Shown here: positions 24,700 to 32,365 of the stretch, in pieces
Position numbering within the stretch: position 1 is the first letter of the stretch
Layout: every line of letters starts with the position of its first letter
Assembly (NCBI RefSeq): GCF_005937885.2
Contig: NZ_CP042176.1
Span: forward strand, 744,001 to 808,000
DNA from: Bradyrhizobium sp. KBS0727
GTDB taxonomy: Bacteria > Pseudomonadota > Alphaproteobacteria > Rhizobiales > Xanthobacteraceae
DNA: 64,000 nt
Reading direction: 5' to 3'
Translations under genes and position numbers: made by a program
The notes under the pieces: model-generated
Seen by the model: only the letters and a program-made list of their open reading frames with translations
What the model was told of the DNA's origin: nothing
Database searches by the model: none

Positions 24700-25218
24700 C
24701 TAGTCGCGGGCGCGCGGCTCGCCCGGCGTCGTGACGGCGCCGAGATTGCTGTGAACGCGGCGCAGCAGGTTGATCAGCACTTCACGTTCGTCCTTGCGCA
24801 GGCAGGAGAGCAGACGGCGTTCGCGCTCCAGCGCGACGACGATCACCTGGTCGTGCGTGGTACGTCCCTTCGGCGTCAGCGAGATCGAATGGGTTCGCGC
24901 ATCCTGCCGGTCGGGCCTGATCCGCACCAGTCCGCGTGTCTGCAGCAGCGCCAGTGTCCGGCTGACGGGCCCCTTGTCGAAGCCGATGACGTGGCAGATT
25001 CGCGCCGCGGAAATCTCCGGCTCGATCGCCAGCAGCGACAGGATCCGCCATTCGGTAATGTTCACGCCGAAGCGCTTCTGGTAGAGCACCGTGGCGGTGC
25101 GCGACAGCTTGTTGGCGATGAAGGTGATGAGAGCCGGAACGTAACGATCGAGATCGAGGGTCAGATCGGCTCGCCCGGTTTCATCAGCCGCTGCCACGGT
25201 CGGTTTAGTCCTGCGCAT
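24700..25218 (-). CDS. MarR-family transcriptional regulator
   Basis: 172 residues from the ATG at 25218 (MRRTKPTVAAADETG). Winged helix-turn-helix: FGVNITEWRILSLLAIEP, recognition region ISAARICHVIGFDKGPVSRTLALLQTRGLV, wing RPDRQDARTHSISLTPKG. Dimerisation helices flank it. MarR proteins commonly control hydroxycinnamate and aromatic acid genes and respond to aromatic acids or their CoA thioesters. Its neighbours are feruloyl-CoA synthase (convergent) and the CYP199A P450 (divergent), so it probably represses the P450-binding protein unit, perhaps through the GGTCC-N7-GGACC repeat at 25273-25289. Confidence 0.88.
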   Translation of the reverse strand: MRRTKPTVAAADETGRADLTLDLDRYVPALITFIANKLSRTATVLYQKRFGVNITEWRILSLLAIEPEISAARICHVIGFDKGPVSRTLALLQTRGLVRIRPDRQDARTHSISLTPKGRTTHDQVIVVALERERRLLSCLRKDEREVLINLLRRVHSNLGAVTTPGEPRARD

Positions 25219-25272
25219 GATCGTTCGAACCCACCCCATTTCAGGACGGCCGGCCGCGCTGCCGCGGTGTAC

Positions 25273-25289
25273 GGTCCCCGTCCAGGACC
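25273..25289. promoter_or_regulatory. Inverted repeat in the marR-P450 divergent promoter
   Basis: GGTCC (25273-25277) and GGACC (25285-25289) separated by 7 bases, centred in the 125-bp gap between the two divergent starts. A candidate MarR operator by position only. Confidence 0.3.
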
Positions 25290-25343
25290 CAGAGATAGAG
25301 ATACCAGACCCGGCTCCGCAACAACACTGTACCGGAGGCTTGC

Positions 25344-26573
25344 ATGACCACGACCGGCAAGGCGACCGACACCGCGAATGGCGGGACGTCCGCACTCCCC
25401 CATCTGGACATCGATCCATTTTCGATCGCGTTCTTCGACGATCTCCATCCGGCCCAGCAACAACTGCGCGAAGCAGGTCCGCTGGTCTATCTCGACAAAT
25501 GGAAGGTCTATGGCGTGGCGCGCCATGCCGAAGTGCATGCCGTGCTGAACGACCCGGCCACCTTCTGTTCGAGCCGCGGGGTGGGGTTGAGCGACTTCGC
25601 CAAGGAGAAGCCGTGGCGTCCGCCGAGCATCATCCTCGAGGCCGATCCGCCGGCGCATACCCGCACGCGCGCGGTGCTGAGCGACGTGCTGTCCCCGACC
25701 GCGTTGAAGCAACTGCGGGGCCGCTTCACCGCCGCGGCGGAAGCCAAGGTCGACGCGTTGCTGGAACGAAAGAGTTTTGATGCGATAGCGGATCTCGCGG
25801 AAGCCTACCCGCTCTCGATCTTTCCCGACGCGCTCGGTCTGAAAGAGGAAGGGCGCGAGAACCTGCTGCCCTATGCGGGCCTTGTGTTCAACGCCTTCGG
25901 TCCGCCCAACAAGCTGCGGCAGGACGCCATCGAGCGCTCGGCGCCGCATCAGGCCTATGTCGCCGAACAGTGCCAGCGCGAAAACCTCGCGCCGGGCGGT
26001 TTCGGCGCCTGCATTCATGCCCACGTCGATGCCGGAAACATCACCGCGGCGGAGGCGCCGCTGCTGGTGCGCTCGCTGCTGTCGGCCGGGCTCGATACCA
26101 CCGTCTATGGCATCGGTGCCGCGGTCTATTGCCTGGCACGCTATCCCGATCAGTTCGCAAAACTGCGCCAGGACCCGACGCTGGCGCGCAATGCGTTCGA
26201 GGAGGCCGTGCGGTTCGAGAGCCCGGTGCAGACCTTCTTCCGCACCACCACGCGTAAGGTCGAGATCGGCGGTCACATGATTGGCGAAGGCGAAAAGGTT
26301 TTGATGTTTCTCGGCGCCGCCAACCGCGATCCGCGCCGTTGGGACAAGCCTGATAGCTACGACATCACGCGCCGCACCAGCGGCCATGTCGGCTACGGCT
26401 CGGGCATCCACATGTGCGTCGGCCAACTGGTGGCGCGGCTGGAAGGCGAGACCATGATGGCGGCGCTGGCGCGCAAGGTTGCCAGCATCGAGATATCAGG
26501 CCCGGTGAAGCGCCGCTACAACAATACGCTGCGCGGGCTCGACAGCCTTCCCGTCACCTTCACGGCGGCCTGA
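25344..26573 (+). CDS. Cytochrome P450, CYP199A-like (para-methoxybenzoate O-demethylase)
   Basis: A 409-residue soluble class I P450. Haem ligand C358 is in GYGSGIHMCVGQ, the acid-alcohol pair is D251-T252 (SAGLDTTVYG) and EAVRFESP holds the ExxR helix. The residues I recall as holding the substrate carboxylate in R. palustris CYP199A4 are all present at the same numbers: R92, S95, R243 and S244. The likely reaction is oxidative O-demethylation of 4-methoxybenzoate (or a related para-substituted benzoate) to 4-hydroxybenzoate. It needs a [2Fe-2S] ferredoxin and reductase; neither is adjacent. The ATG has GGAGG 5 bases upstream. One visible difference from CYP199A4 is DTTVY where I recall DTTVN. 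Confidence 0.92.
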   Translation: MTTTGKATDTANGGTSALPHLDIDPFSIAFFDDLHPAQQQLREAGPLVYLDKWKVYGVARHAEVHAVLNDPATFCSSRGVGLSDFAKEKPWRPPSIILEADPPAHTRTRAVLSDVLSPTALKQLRGRFTAAAEAKVDALLERKSFDAIADLAEAYPLSIFPDALGLKEEGRENLLPYAGLVFNAFGPPNKLRQDAIERSAPHQAYVAEQCQRENLAPGGFGACIHAHVDAGNITAAEAPLLVRSLLSAGLDTTVYGIGAAVYCLARYPDQFAKLRQDPTLARNAFEEAVRFESPVQTFFRTTTRKVEIGGHMIGEGEKVLMFLGAANRDPRRWDKPDSYDITRRTSGHVGYGSGIHMCVGQLVARLEGETMMAALARKVASIEISGPVKRRYNNTLRGLDSLPVTFTAA

Positions 26574-26597
26574 CAGAAAATCCAAAGGGAGAGAGTC

Positions 26598-27824
26598 ATG
26601 AAGAGTTTTGGACGTTATCTGGCGCTGGCTCTGTCCGGCGCGGCGTCACTGGCCTGCGTTGGTGCGGCGCGTGCGGAGATTTCCGATAACGTCGTGCGCG
26701 TCGGCGTGCTCAACGACATCTCCGGCATCTTCCAGGACACCAACGGCATGGGTTCCGTGGAAGCCGCACGGATGGCGGCGGAAGACTTCAACGGCGGCGG
26801 CAAGAATATCAAGGTCGAGATCGTCTATGCCGACCACCAGAACAAGGCCGACGTCGGATCGGCGATCGCGCGCAAATGGCTCGACGTCGACGGCGTCGAC
26901 GCCATTGTCGACGTGCCCAATTCGGCCGTCGGTCTCACCATCAATTCGCTGTTGCGCGATACCCGAATGACGTTCCTGGCGTCGTCGACGGCGAGCTCCG
27001 ATCTTACCGGCAAGGCCTGTTCGCCGAACACCATTCAATGGGTCAACGACGCCTGGGCCACCGGCAACACCACGGCGGCGGCGATGATGGCGCGCGGCGG
27101 CAAGGACTGGTACTTCGTCACGGTCAATTACGCGCTTGGCCAGGGCATCGAGGCCGAGGCCACCAACTATATCGAGAAGCACGGCGGCAAGGTGCTGGGA
27201 TCGAGCAAGCATCCGCTCGGCACCTCCGACTTCGCCTCGTTCCTGCTGCAGGCGCAGAATTCCAAGGCCAAGGTGATCGGGCTCGCCAATGCCGGCGGCG
27301 ACACCATCAATGCCGTCAAGCAGGCCGCCGAGTTCGGCATCCAGCAGGGCGGGCAAACGATGGTGGCGTTCCTGCTGTTCGTCAACGACGTCCACGGCAT
27401 GGGTCTGAAAGTCGCTCAGGGCCTGCAACTGCTCGAGGCGTTCTACTGGGACATGGACGATGACACCCGCGCGTTCGCAAAACGCTTCGCGGCGCGGCCG
27501 GGCATGAACGGCAAGATGCCGAGCGGCAACCAGGCCGGGGTCTATGCCTCGACGCTCGCTTATCTGAACGCCGTGGCCGCTACCGGCAGCGATCAGGCAA
27601 AGGACGTCGTGCCCCAGATGAAGACGTTCAAGGGCAAGGACAAGCTGTTCGGCGACGTCACCATCCGCCAGGACGGCCGCGTCATCCACCCGATGTACCT
27701 GTTCGAGGTGAAGAAGCCGGAGGAGTCGAAATATCCCTACGACTATTACAAACTGGTCTCGACCATTCCGGCCGATCAGGCGTTTCGTCCGATCGCGGAT
27801 GGCGGCTGTTCGCTGGTGAAGTGA
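26598..27824 (+). CDS. Branched-chain-amino-acid-type ABC binding protein, probably for aromatic acids
   Basis: 408 residues with a signal peptide (MKSFGRYLALALSGAASLAC... to ARA) and a periplasmic Peripla_BP_6 fold: VRVGVLNDISGIFQDTNG, then DWYFVTVNYALGQGIEAEA. It starts 24 bp after the P450 stop with a GGGAGAG ribosome-binding site, so the two form an operon. In Rhodopseudomonas and relatives this subfamily binds aromatic acids such as benzoates and hydroxycinnamates. No permease gene follows it; the Liv-type permease and ATPases at 33884-37232 could serve it. Confidence 0.87.
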   Translation: MKSFGRYLALALSGAASLACVGAARAEISDNVVRVGVLNDISGIFQDTNGMGSVEAARMAAEDFNGGGKNIKVEIVYADHQNKADVGSAIARKWLDVDGVDAIVDVPNSAVGLTINSLLRDTRMTFLASSTASSDLTGKACSPNTIQWVNDAWATGNTTAAAMMARGGKDWYFVTVNYALGQGIEAEATNYIEKHGGKVLGSSKHPLGTSDFASFLLQAQNSKAKVIGLANAGGDTINAVKQAAEFGIQQGGQTMVAFLLFVNDVHGMGLKVAQGLQLLEAFYWDMDDDTRAFAKRFAARPGMNGKMPSGNQAGVYASTLAYLNAVAATGSDQAKDVVPQMKTFKGKDKLFGDVTIRQDGRVIHPMYLFEVKKPEESKYPYDYYKLVSTIPADQAFRPIADGGCSLVK

Positions 27825-27843
27825 TCGTAGCGCGCCGGCGCGA

Positions 27844-29118
27844 TCACCACACCACCTTGCTGCTGCCTTGCGTGATCAGCCGCGCGGCGCGCTGGTCGCG
27901 GGCGTGAATCCAGAGCCAGCTCAGCGCCACGGACAGGCGGTTGCGCAGCCCGATCAGGAAGTAGATGTGGGCGATGCCCCAGATCCACCAGGCGAGATTG
28001 CCGCGCAGCTTGATGCGGCCGAAGTCGATCACGGCCTTGCGCTTGCCGATCTGCGCCAGGCTGCCTGCGTGCTTGTAGCGGAAGGGCGGCAGCGCGCTGC
28101 CGTTCAGGCGGGCCTTGATCAGCGCGGCCACATAGCGCCCCTGCTGCTTGGCGGCCGGCGCGATGCCCGGCACCGGCTTTCCGTTGGCATCGGCGATCGC
28201 CACGGTATCGCCGATGGCAAAAATGTCGGGATGGCCGGGGACGGTCAGATCAGGCAGCACCTCCAGGCGTCCGGCGCGATCGGCCGGCACGCCCAGCCAT
28301 TCGGCCGCAGGCGAGGCGCGCACGCCGGCAGCCCAGATGATGGTTTTGGCGTCGAGCCAGTTGCCGCCGAACCTGACGCCGTCGGCCGAGCATTCGGTGA
28401 CAGGTTGCCCCAGCACCACCTCGACGCCGATCTCTTCCAGCGAGCGCTGCGCGTAGGCGGAAAGATCTTCGGGAAAGCCGGCCAGGACGCGTGGCCCGGC
28501 CTCGACCAGCACCACGCGCGCCTTGCGGGTGTCGATGTTGCGAAAATCCGGCGCCAGCGTGTCCTTGGCCAGGTCGGCGATGGTTCCCGCCATTTCGACG
28601 CCGGTCGGCCCCGCGCCGATGATGACGAATGTCAACAACGCCGCGAGCCGCGCCGGATCGGTCTCGCGCTCGGCGCGCTCGAACGCGACCAGAATGCGCC
28701 GCCGCAGCGTGGTGGCGTCCTCCAGCGTCTTCAGGCCCGGCGCGAACGGCTCCCATTCGTCGTGGCCGAAATAGGCATGGCGCGCGCCGGTGGCGAGCAC
28801 CAGCGTGTCGTAGGGCAGGGCGTCGCCGTCGTCGAGCAGCACGCGCTTTTGCCCGGCATCGACGCCAGTCACATTGGCGAACAAGGTCGTCACATCCGGA
28901 CGTGCGCGCACGAGGTAGCGGATCGGCCAGGCGATCTCTGACGTCGCCAGCGACGCGGTCGCGACCTGATAAAGCAGCGGCTGGAACAGGTGGTGGTTGC
29001 GGCGGTCCACCAGCGTGATCTGGACCGGCGCGCCGGCGAGGCCGAAGACGGTTTCCAGCCCCCCGAAGCCGGCGCCGACGATCACCACGCGATGGGCTTC
29101 TTTCGGCGCTGTCGTCAT
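27844..29118 (-). CDS. ndh: Type II NADH dehydrogenase (NDH-2-like FAD oxidoreductase)
   Basis: A 424-residue NAD(P)/FAD-dependent oxidoreductase. The FAD site is VVIVGAGFGGLETVFGL (residues ~10-26) and the NADH site is FVIIGAGPTGVEMAGTI. The HHLFQPLLYQVATASL and GIAPAAKQQGRYVA segments are typical of NDH-2. The C-terminus (WWIWGIAHIYFLIGLRNR) is hydrophobic/amphipathic and should attach it to the membrane. It would pass electrons from NADH to quinone without pumping protons. It ends 20 bp from the convergent binding-protein gene; no functional link is evident. Confidence 0.9.
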   Translation of the reverse strand: MTTAPKEAHRVVIVGAGFGGLETVFGLAGAPVQITLVDRRNHHLFQPLLYQVATASLATSEIAWPIRYLVRARPDVTTLFANVTGVDAGQKRVLLDDGDALPYDTLVLATGARHAYFGHDEWEPFAPGLKTLEDATTLRRRILVAFERAERETDPARLAALLTFVIIGAGPTGVEMAGTIADLAKDTLAPDFRNIDTRKARVVLVEAGPRVLAGFPEDLSAYAQRSLEEIGVEVVLGQPVTECSADGVRFGGNWLDAKTIIWAAGVRASPAAEWLGVPADRAGRLEVLPDLTVPGHPDIFAIGDTVAIADANGKPVPGIAPAAKQQGRYVAALIKARLNGSALPPFRYKHAGSLAQIGKRKAVIDFGRIKLRGNLAWWIWGIAHIYFLIGLRNRLSVALSWLWIHARDQRAARLITQGSSKVVW

Positions 29119-29227
29119 GGGATGCGACCTCGGGTTCGGATCTATCGACGCATCGGATTATGGAGCCATTTGTGCCGCCGGTCCAAGACGGATTTGCCAA
29201 TCGGTCGATAGCGAAGACCTATCGTCG

Positions 29228-30634
29228 TCAGGCATTCTGCGGTGCCGGCGCGGTCGCGACGCGCTTGCGTGCCGGCAGGAAGAGTCCGGCCAGCGCGCCG
29301 AGCAGGGACAGCAGCGCCGCAACCAGCATGGCCGAAGCGAAGCCCGTGCTGAAGCCTGCCGCCGAGCCAATGGCGCCGGTGCCTGAAAACACCGCAACCA
29401 GAAGCGCCACGCCGAACATGCCACCGAGGAAACGTCCCATGTTGAATACACCTGATGCCTTGCCCATTTCGACCGGGTTGACCGAACTCAGGACCGCGTT
29501 CTGAACCGCCGGCATCGCCATCGACACCCCGATGCCGGCGACGATCAGCGGCGCGATCATCGTCGCATAGGCCGCATCGGGTGCGATGATCGCCGCGATC
29601 CAGCCGAGGCCGATCGCCTGCAATGATAGCCCCGTCACCACCAGCGGCCGTTCGCCGATCCGGTTCACGATGTTGCCGGCAATCGGTGCGGTCACGAACA
29701 GGGTGGCGGTCCAGGGCAGCAACCGCAGGCCGACGCCGAGCGGTCCATAGCCGAGCGTTACTTGCAGGAATTGCGGCAGCAGGAACAGCACGCTGTACAA
29801 CGTGCCGTACAGCAGGAAGGCGGCAACGATGCCCGACGATAGCGCGCGCGAGCGGAACAGCCGCATCGGGACCATCGGCGCGGGGGTCCGCAATTCCCAG
29901 GCGACAAAAGCCACCGCCAGCAGCAATCCGGCTGCGATGGCCGTCAGCACCTCGGGGCTCGTCCATCCGGCGCCGTTGCCGCGTAACAGGCCCCAGACCA
30001 GAGCGAAGGCGGAAACCGCAACCAGCACGAGGCCGAAAATGTCGAGCTTGGCCGTCGGGCCGAAACTCTCGCGCAGCCGCGTCATGACCATGACGGCCGC
30101 GAACAGCCCGATCGGAAGATTGATCCAGAAGATCCACGGCCATCCCAAGGTTTCGGTGACGGCGCCGCCGATCGCCGGTCCGGCCAGCACGGCTACCCCG
30201 ACGACGCCACTGAAGATGCCGAGCGCACGTGCGCGTTCTTCCCTTGGAAAGGCTGTGCTCAGCAGCGCCATTCCGAGCGGCATGATCAGCGCCGAACTTG
30301 CGCCCTGCGCGGTTCGCGCAACGATCAGCGAGTGGATGCCGGTCGATAGTGCGCAGGCGACGGACGAGGCCATGAACAAGACGATCCCTGCGGCAAACAG
30401 CCGTCGTCGTCCGAACCGGTCGCCAAGAGCTGCGCCAGTCAACAGCAGCACCGCGAAACTGAGATTGAAGGCGTTCACCGTCCACTGCAGCGTCTCCATC
30501 GGGGTGCCGAATTCGGCGCGGATGGTGGCAAGTGCTGAGGTCAGCACCTGGGTGTCGAGCGCGACCATGAACGAGGCCAGCGAGGTGATGCCAAGCACCC
30601 AGTTCTTGTCGGTTCCGTTGTCAGGTTCCTGCAT
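29228..30634 (-). CDS. MFS transporter, DHA2 (14-TM) family
   Basis: 468 residues from the ATG at 30634, which has GGAGAA 7 bases upstream; in-frame sequence beyond it overlaps the divergent promoter. The family motifs are visible: VALDTQVLTSALATI in TM1 (motif D1-like), GDRFGRRRLF (motif A) and GPAIGGAVTETLGWPWIFWIN (motif C region, drug antiporter type). About 14 transmembrane helices are predicted. It is probably a proton-driven exporter of a toxic or aromatic compound. It diverges from the small barrel protein/sigma factor pair at 30810, sharing a promoter region with a large palindrome. Confidence 0.88.
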   Translation of the reverse strand: MQEPDNGTDKNWVLGITSLASFMVALDTQVLTSALATIRAEFGTPMETLQWTVNAFNLSFAVLLLTGAALGDRFGRRRLFAAGIVLFMASSVACALSTGIHSLIVARTAQGASSALIMPLGMALLSTAFPREERARALGIFSGVVGVAVLAGPAIGGAVTETLGWPWIFWINLPIGLFAAVMVMTRLRESFGPTAKLDIFGLVLVAVSAFALVWGLLRGNGAGWTSPEVLTAIAAGLLLAVAFVAWELRTPAPMVPMRLFRSRALSSGIVAAFLLYGTLYSVLFLLPQFLQVTLGYGPLGVGLRLLPWTATLFVTAPIAGNIVNRIGERPLVVTGLSLQAIGLGWIAAIIAPDAAYATMIAPLIVAGIGVSMAMPAVQNAVLSSVNPVEMGKASGVFNMGRFLGGMFGVALLVAVFSGTGAIGSAAGFSTGFASAMLVAALLSLLGALAGLFLPARKRVATAPAPQNA

Positions 30635-30700
30635 TCCGGTTCTCCATCGTACTGCTGCGCCGGGCGGCGCTTCCGTGCCGAGGACGAGCCGGGAGAGGCG

Positions 30701-30741
30701 AAGGATGCGGCGGAAAATATATTTGCCGGGACCGCATCCTT
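30701..30741. promoter_or_regulatory. Large palindrome in the MFS/monooxygenase-like divergent promoter
   Basis: AAGGATGCGG (30701-30710) and CCGCATCCTT (30732-30741) flank an AT-rich centre that itself contains AAATATATTT. Imperfect pairing continues outward. Its place between two divergent genes suggests an operator for a dimeric regulator. Confidence 0.5.
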
Positions 30742-30809
30742 TGCCGCTCGCCGAACGTCCTTGGGATCGAGACGCGCTGCTTCCGCAGCCGGTGAACGAG
30801 GAGAACGCG

Positions 30810-31118
30810 ATGAAACGGACCCTGATCAGGTACAAGACCAGGCCGGAAATGGCCGACAAGAATGCCGAACTGGTCGCGGCGGTGTTTGCCGAGTTGAAGG
30901 CGGCGCAGCCGGACGGTGTCCGCTACATGACGTTGCGGCTGGAAGACGATACGTTCATCCATTTCGTGGAGAGCACGGCGGATGACGGCTCCAGCGCGTT
31001 ACCGAAACTGGCGGCATTCCAGGCGTTCCAGAGCGGCATCCGGGATCGTTGCGTCGAACCGCCGATGCCGCGGGGCGCTACCATCGTCGGCAACTATCGG
31101 ATGCTGGGCGAGACTTAG
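30810..31118 (+). CDS. Small dimeric alpha/beta-barrel (ABM-like) protein
   Basis: 102 residues from the ATG at 30810, preceded by GAGGAGAA. The pattern of strands and helices (MKRTLIRYKTRPEMADKNAE, then DGVRYMTLRLEDDTFIHFVE, then FQAFQSGIRDRC) fits a ferredoxin-like antibiotic-biosynthesis-monooxygenase or YCII-type barrel. Catalytic activity cannot be judged. It is followed 21 bp later by a SnoaL-tailed sigma factor gene, and such sigma factors are often paired with small enzymes of this size, so it may be the sigma factor's target. Confidence 0.65.
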   Translation: MKRTLIRYKTRPEMADKNAELVAAVFAELKAAQPDGVRYMTLRLEDDTFIHFVESTADDGSSALPKLAAFQAFQSGIRDRCVEPPMPRGATIVGNYRMLGET

Positions 31119-31139
31119 GGCTCGCTTGCGGGAGGCAGA

Positions 31140-32039
31140 ATGACAGAGGTCTCTCAGGCTTCATCGGGTGTCGACATTGCGCGCCTGCTGGTTGCGATGC
31201 GGCCAAAGCTGCATCGCTATTGCGCGCGCATGGTCGGCTCCGTGATCGACGGCGAAGACGTGCTACAGGATGCGTTGATCAAGGCGGTGGAGGCGCATGC
31301 CGCCGCCGGCGAGATCGGCAATCCCATTGAAAATCCGGAAGGCTGGCTGTTTCGCATCGCGCACAACACCGCGCTGGACTTCCTGCGCCGGCGTCAGCGA
31401 CAGGAAGCGCTCCATGCGGCCGAGGAGGTGGATATGATGCCCGATCAGCTCGATGCCGTGACCAGCCGCCAGATCGCCAGCGCGAGCCTGCGCACCTTCA
31501 TGCGGCTGCCGGTGGCGCAGCGCTCCAGCGTGATCTTGATGGACGTGCTCGGCTGCTCGCTAAGCGAAGTCTGCGAGGTCATGGAGTGCAGCCTGCCCGC
31601 GGCCAAGGCGGCGCTGCACCGCGGGCGAACGCAGTTGCGCGCCTATGCCGAGGAGCCGGAAGACGTGCCGCAACAGTCTCTGTCGGATACCGATCGCGCG
31701 CGGCTCGGCGCCTATGTCGCCCATTTCAATGCGCGCGATTTCGACGCCATCCGCGCCATGATCGCGGACGATGTGCGTCTCGAACTCGTCAGCAAGACCC
31801 GCCTGAACGGCAAGGCCGAAGTGTCCCGCTATTTCGGCAATTATTCTGGCATCAGCGACTGGCATCTGGTGCCGGGAGTGCTCGAGGGGCGTCCCGCCAT
31901 CCTGGTGTTCGATCCGGATGACCGCGATGCAGGGCCGAAATATTTCATGTTGCTGGACTGGGCGGCCGGCAAGGTCGCGACCATCCGGGATTTCCGCCAC
32001 GCGCCCTATGTCATCGACGGCGCCGAATATCGGGTCTGA
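31140..32039 (+). CDS. ECF sigma factor with C-terminal SnoaL-like domain
   Basis: 299 residues. Sigma region 2 is at about 20-90 (GEDVLQDALIKAVEA; GWLFRIAHNTALDFLRRRQ) and region 4 at about 110-170 (LPVAQRSSVILMDVLG; helix-turn-helix CEVMECSLPAAKAALHRGR). A SnoaL/NTF2-like domain fills about 185-295 (YVAHFNARDFDAIRAMIADDV; VATIRDFRHAPYVI). In ECF41-like groups such a tail modulates the sigma factor in place of an anti-sigma protein. The NPDKV and DGGGR motifs of classical ECF41 are not evident, so it belongs to a related group. It is co-transcribed with the 102-aa barrel protein. Confidence 0.87.
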   Translation: MTEVSQASSGVDIARLLVAMRPKLHRYCARMVGSVIDGEDVLQDALIKAVEAHAAAGEIGNPIENPEGWLFRIAHNTALDFLRRRQRQEALHAAEEVDMMPDQLDAVTSRQIASASLRTFMRLPVAQRSSVILMDVLGCSLSEVCEVMECSLPAAKAALHRGRTQLRAYAEEPEDVPQQSLSDTDRARLGAYVAHFNARDFDAIRAMIADDVRLELVSKTRLNGKAEVSRYFGNYSGISDWHLVPGVLEGRPAILVFDPDDRDAGPKYFMLLDWAAGKVATIRDFRHAPYVIDGAEYRV

Positions 32040-32365
32040 CGCTCGCCGGTGCCAGCAGGATTTCGAGCATTGCCGCCCAATTTGGCCGCCGCGGGTCCGT
32101 GGACGCCGGCGCCGCCAGCCTCAACGGCTGCGACAATCGTTGCTATCGGACCTGAACTATAATTCTTGCCATCCCCTCCATCAGCGAATTATGGTGCAGG
32201 CCGCTGGGGTATGCGCCGAAGGTTCTAAAGCGGGCCGGCGGTTCGTGCTTGCTGCCGGCTTGCGATTTCGCGCACAAAACACCTCACTTAAGAGGCGCGC
32301 GGGACAAGCGCTGCCCGCCACCCGGCTGGGCGGGACTGGTTCGACATTTGAGGAGGGGAGTGAAT
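32040..32365. other. Intergenic region without a gene
   Basis: 326 bp between the sigma factor and the binding protein. A TATAAT hexamer lies at 32159-32164, but no -35 element at normal spacing is evident. A strong ribosome-binding site (GAGGAGGGGAG) precedes the next gene. No coding potential, repeat family member or terminator was recognised. Confidence 0.4.

Noticed and set aside
24619..25347. A 242-codon plus-strand frame as a real gene
   Set aside because: Beyond its first ~30 codons it is exactly antisense to the MarR gene and shows no domain. The start region is kept only as a possible gene remnant.
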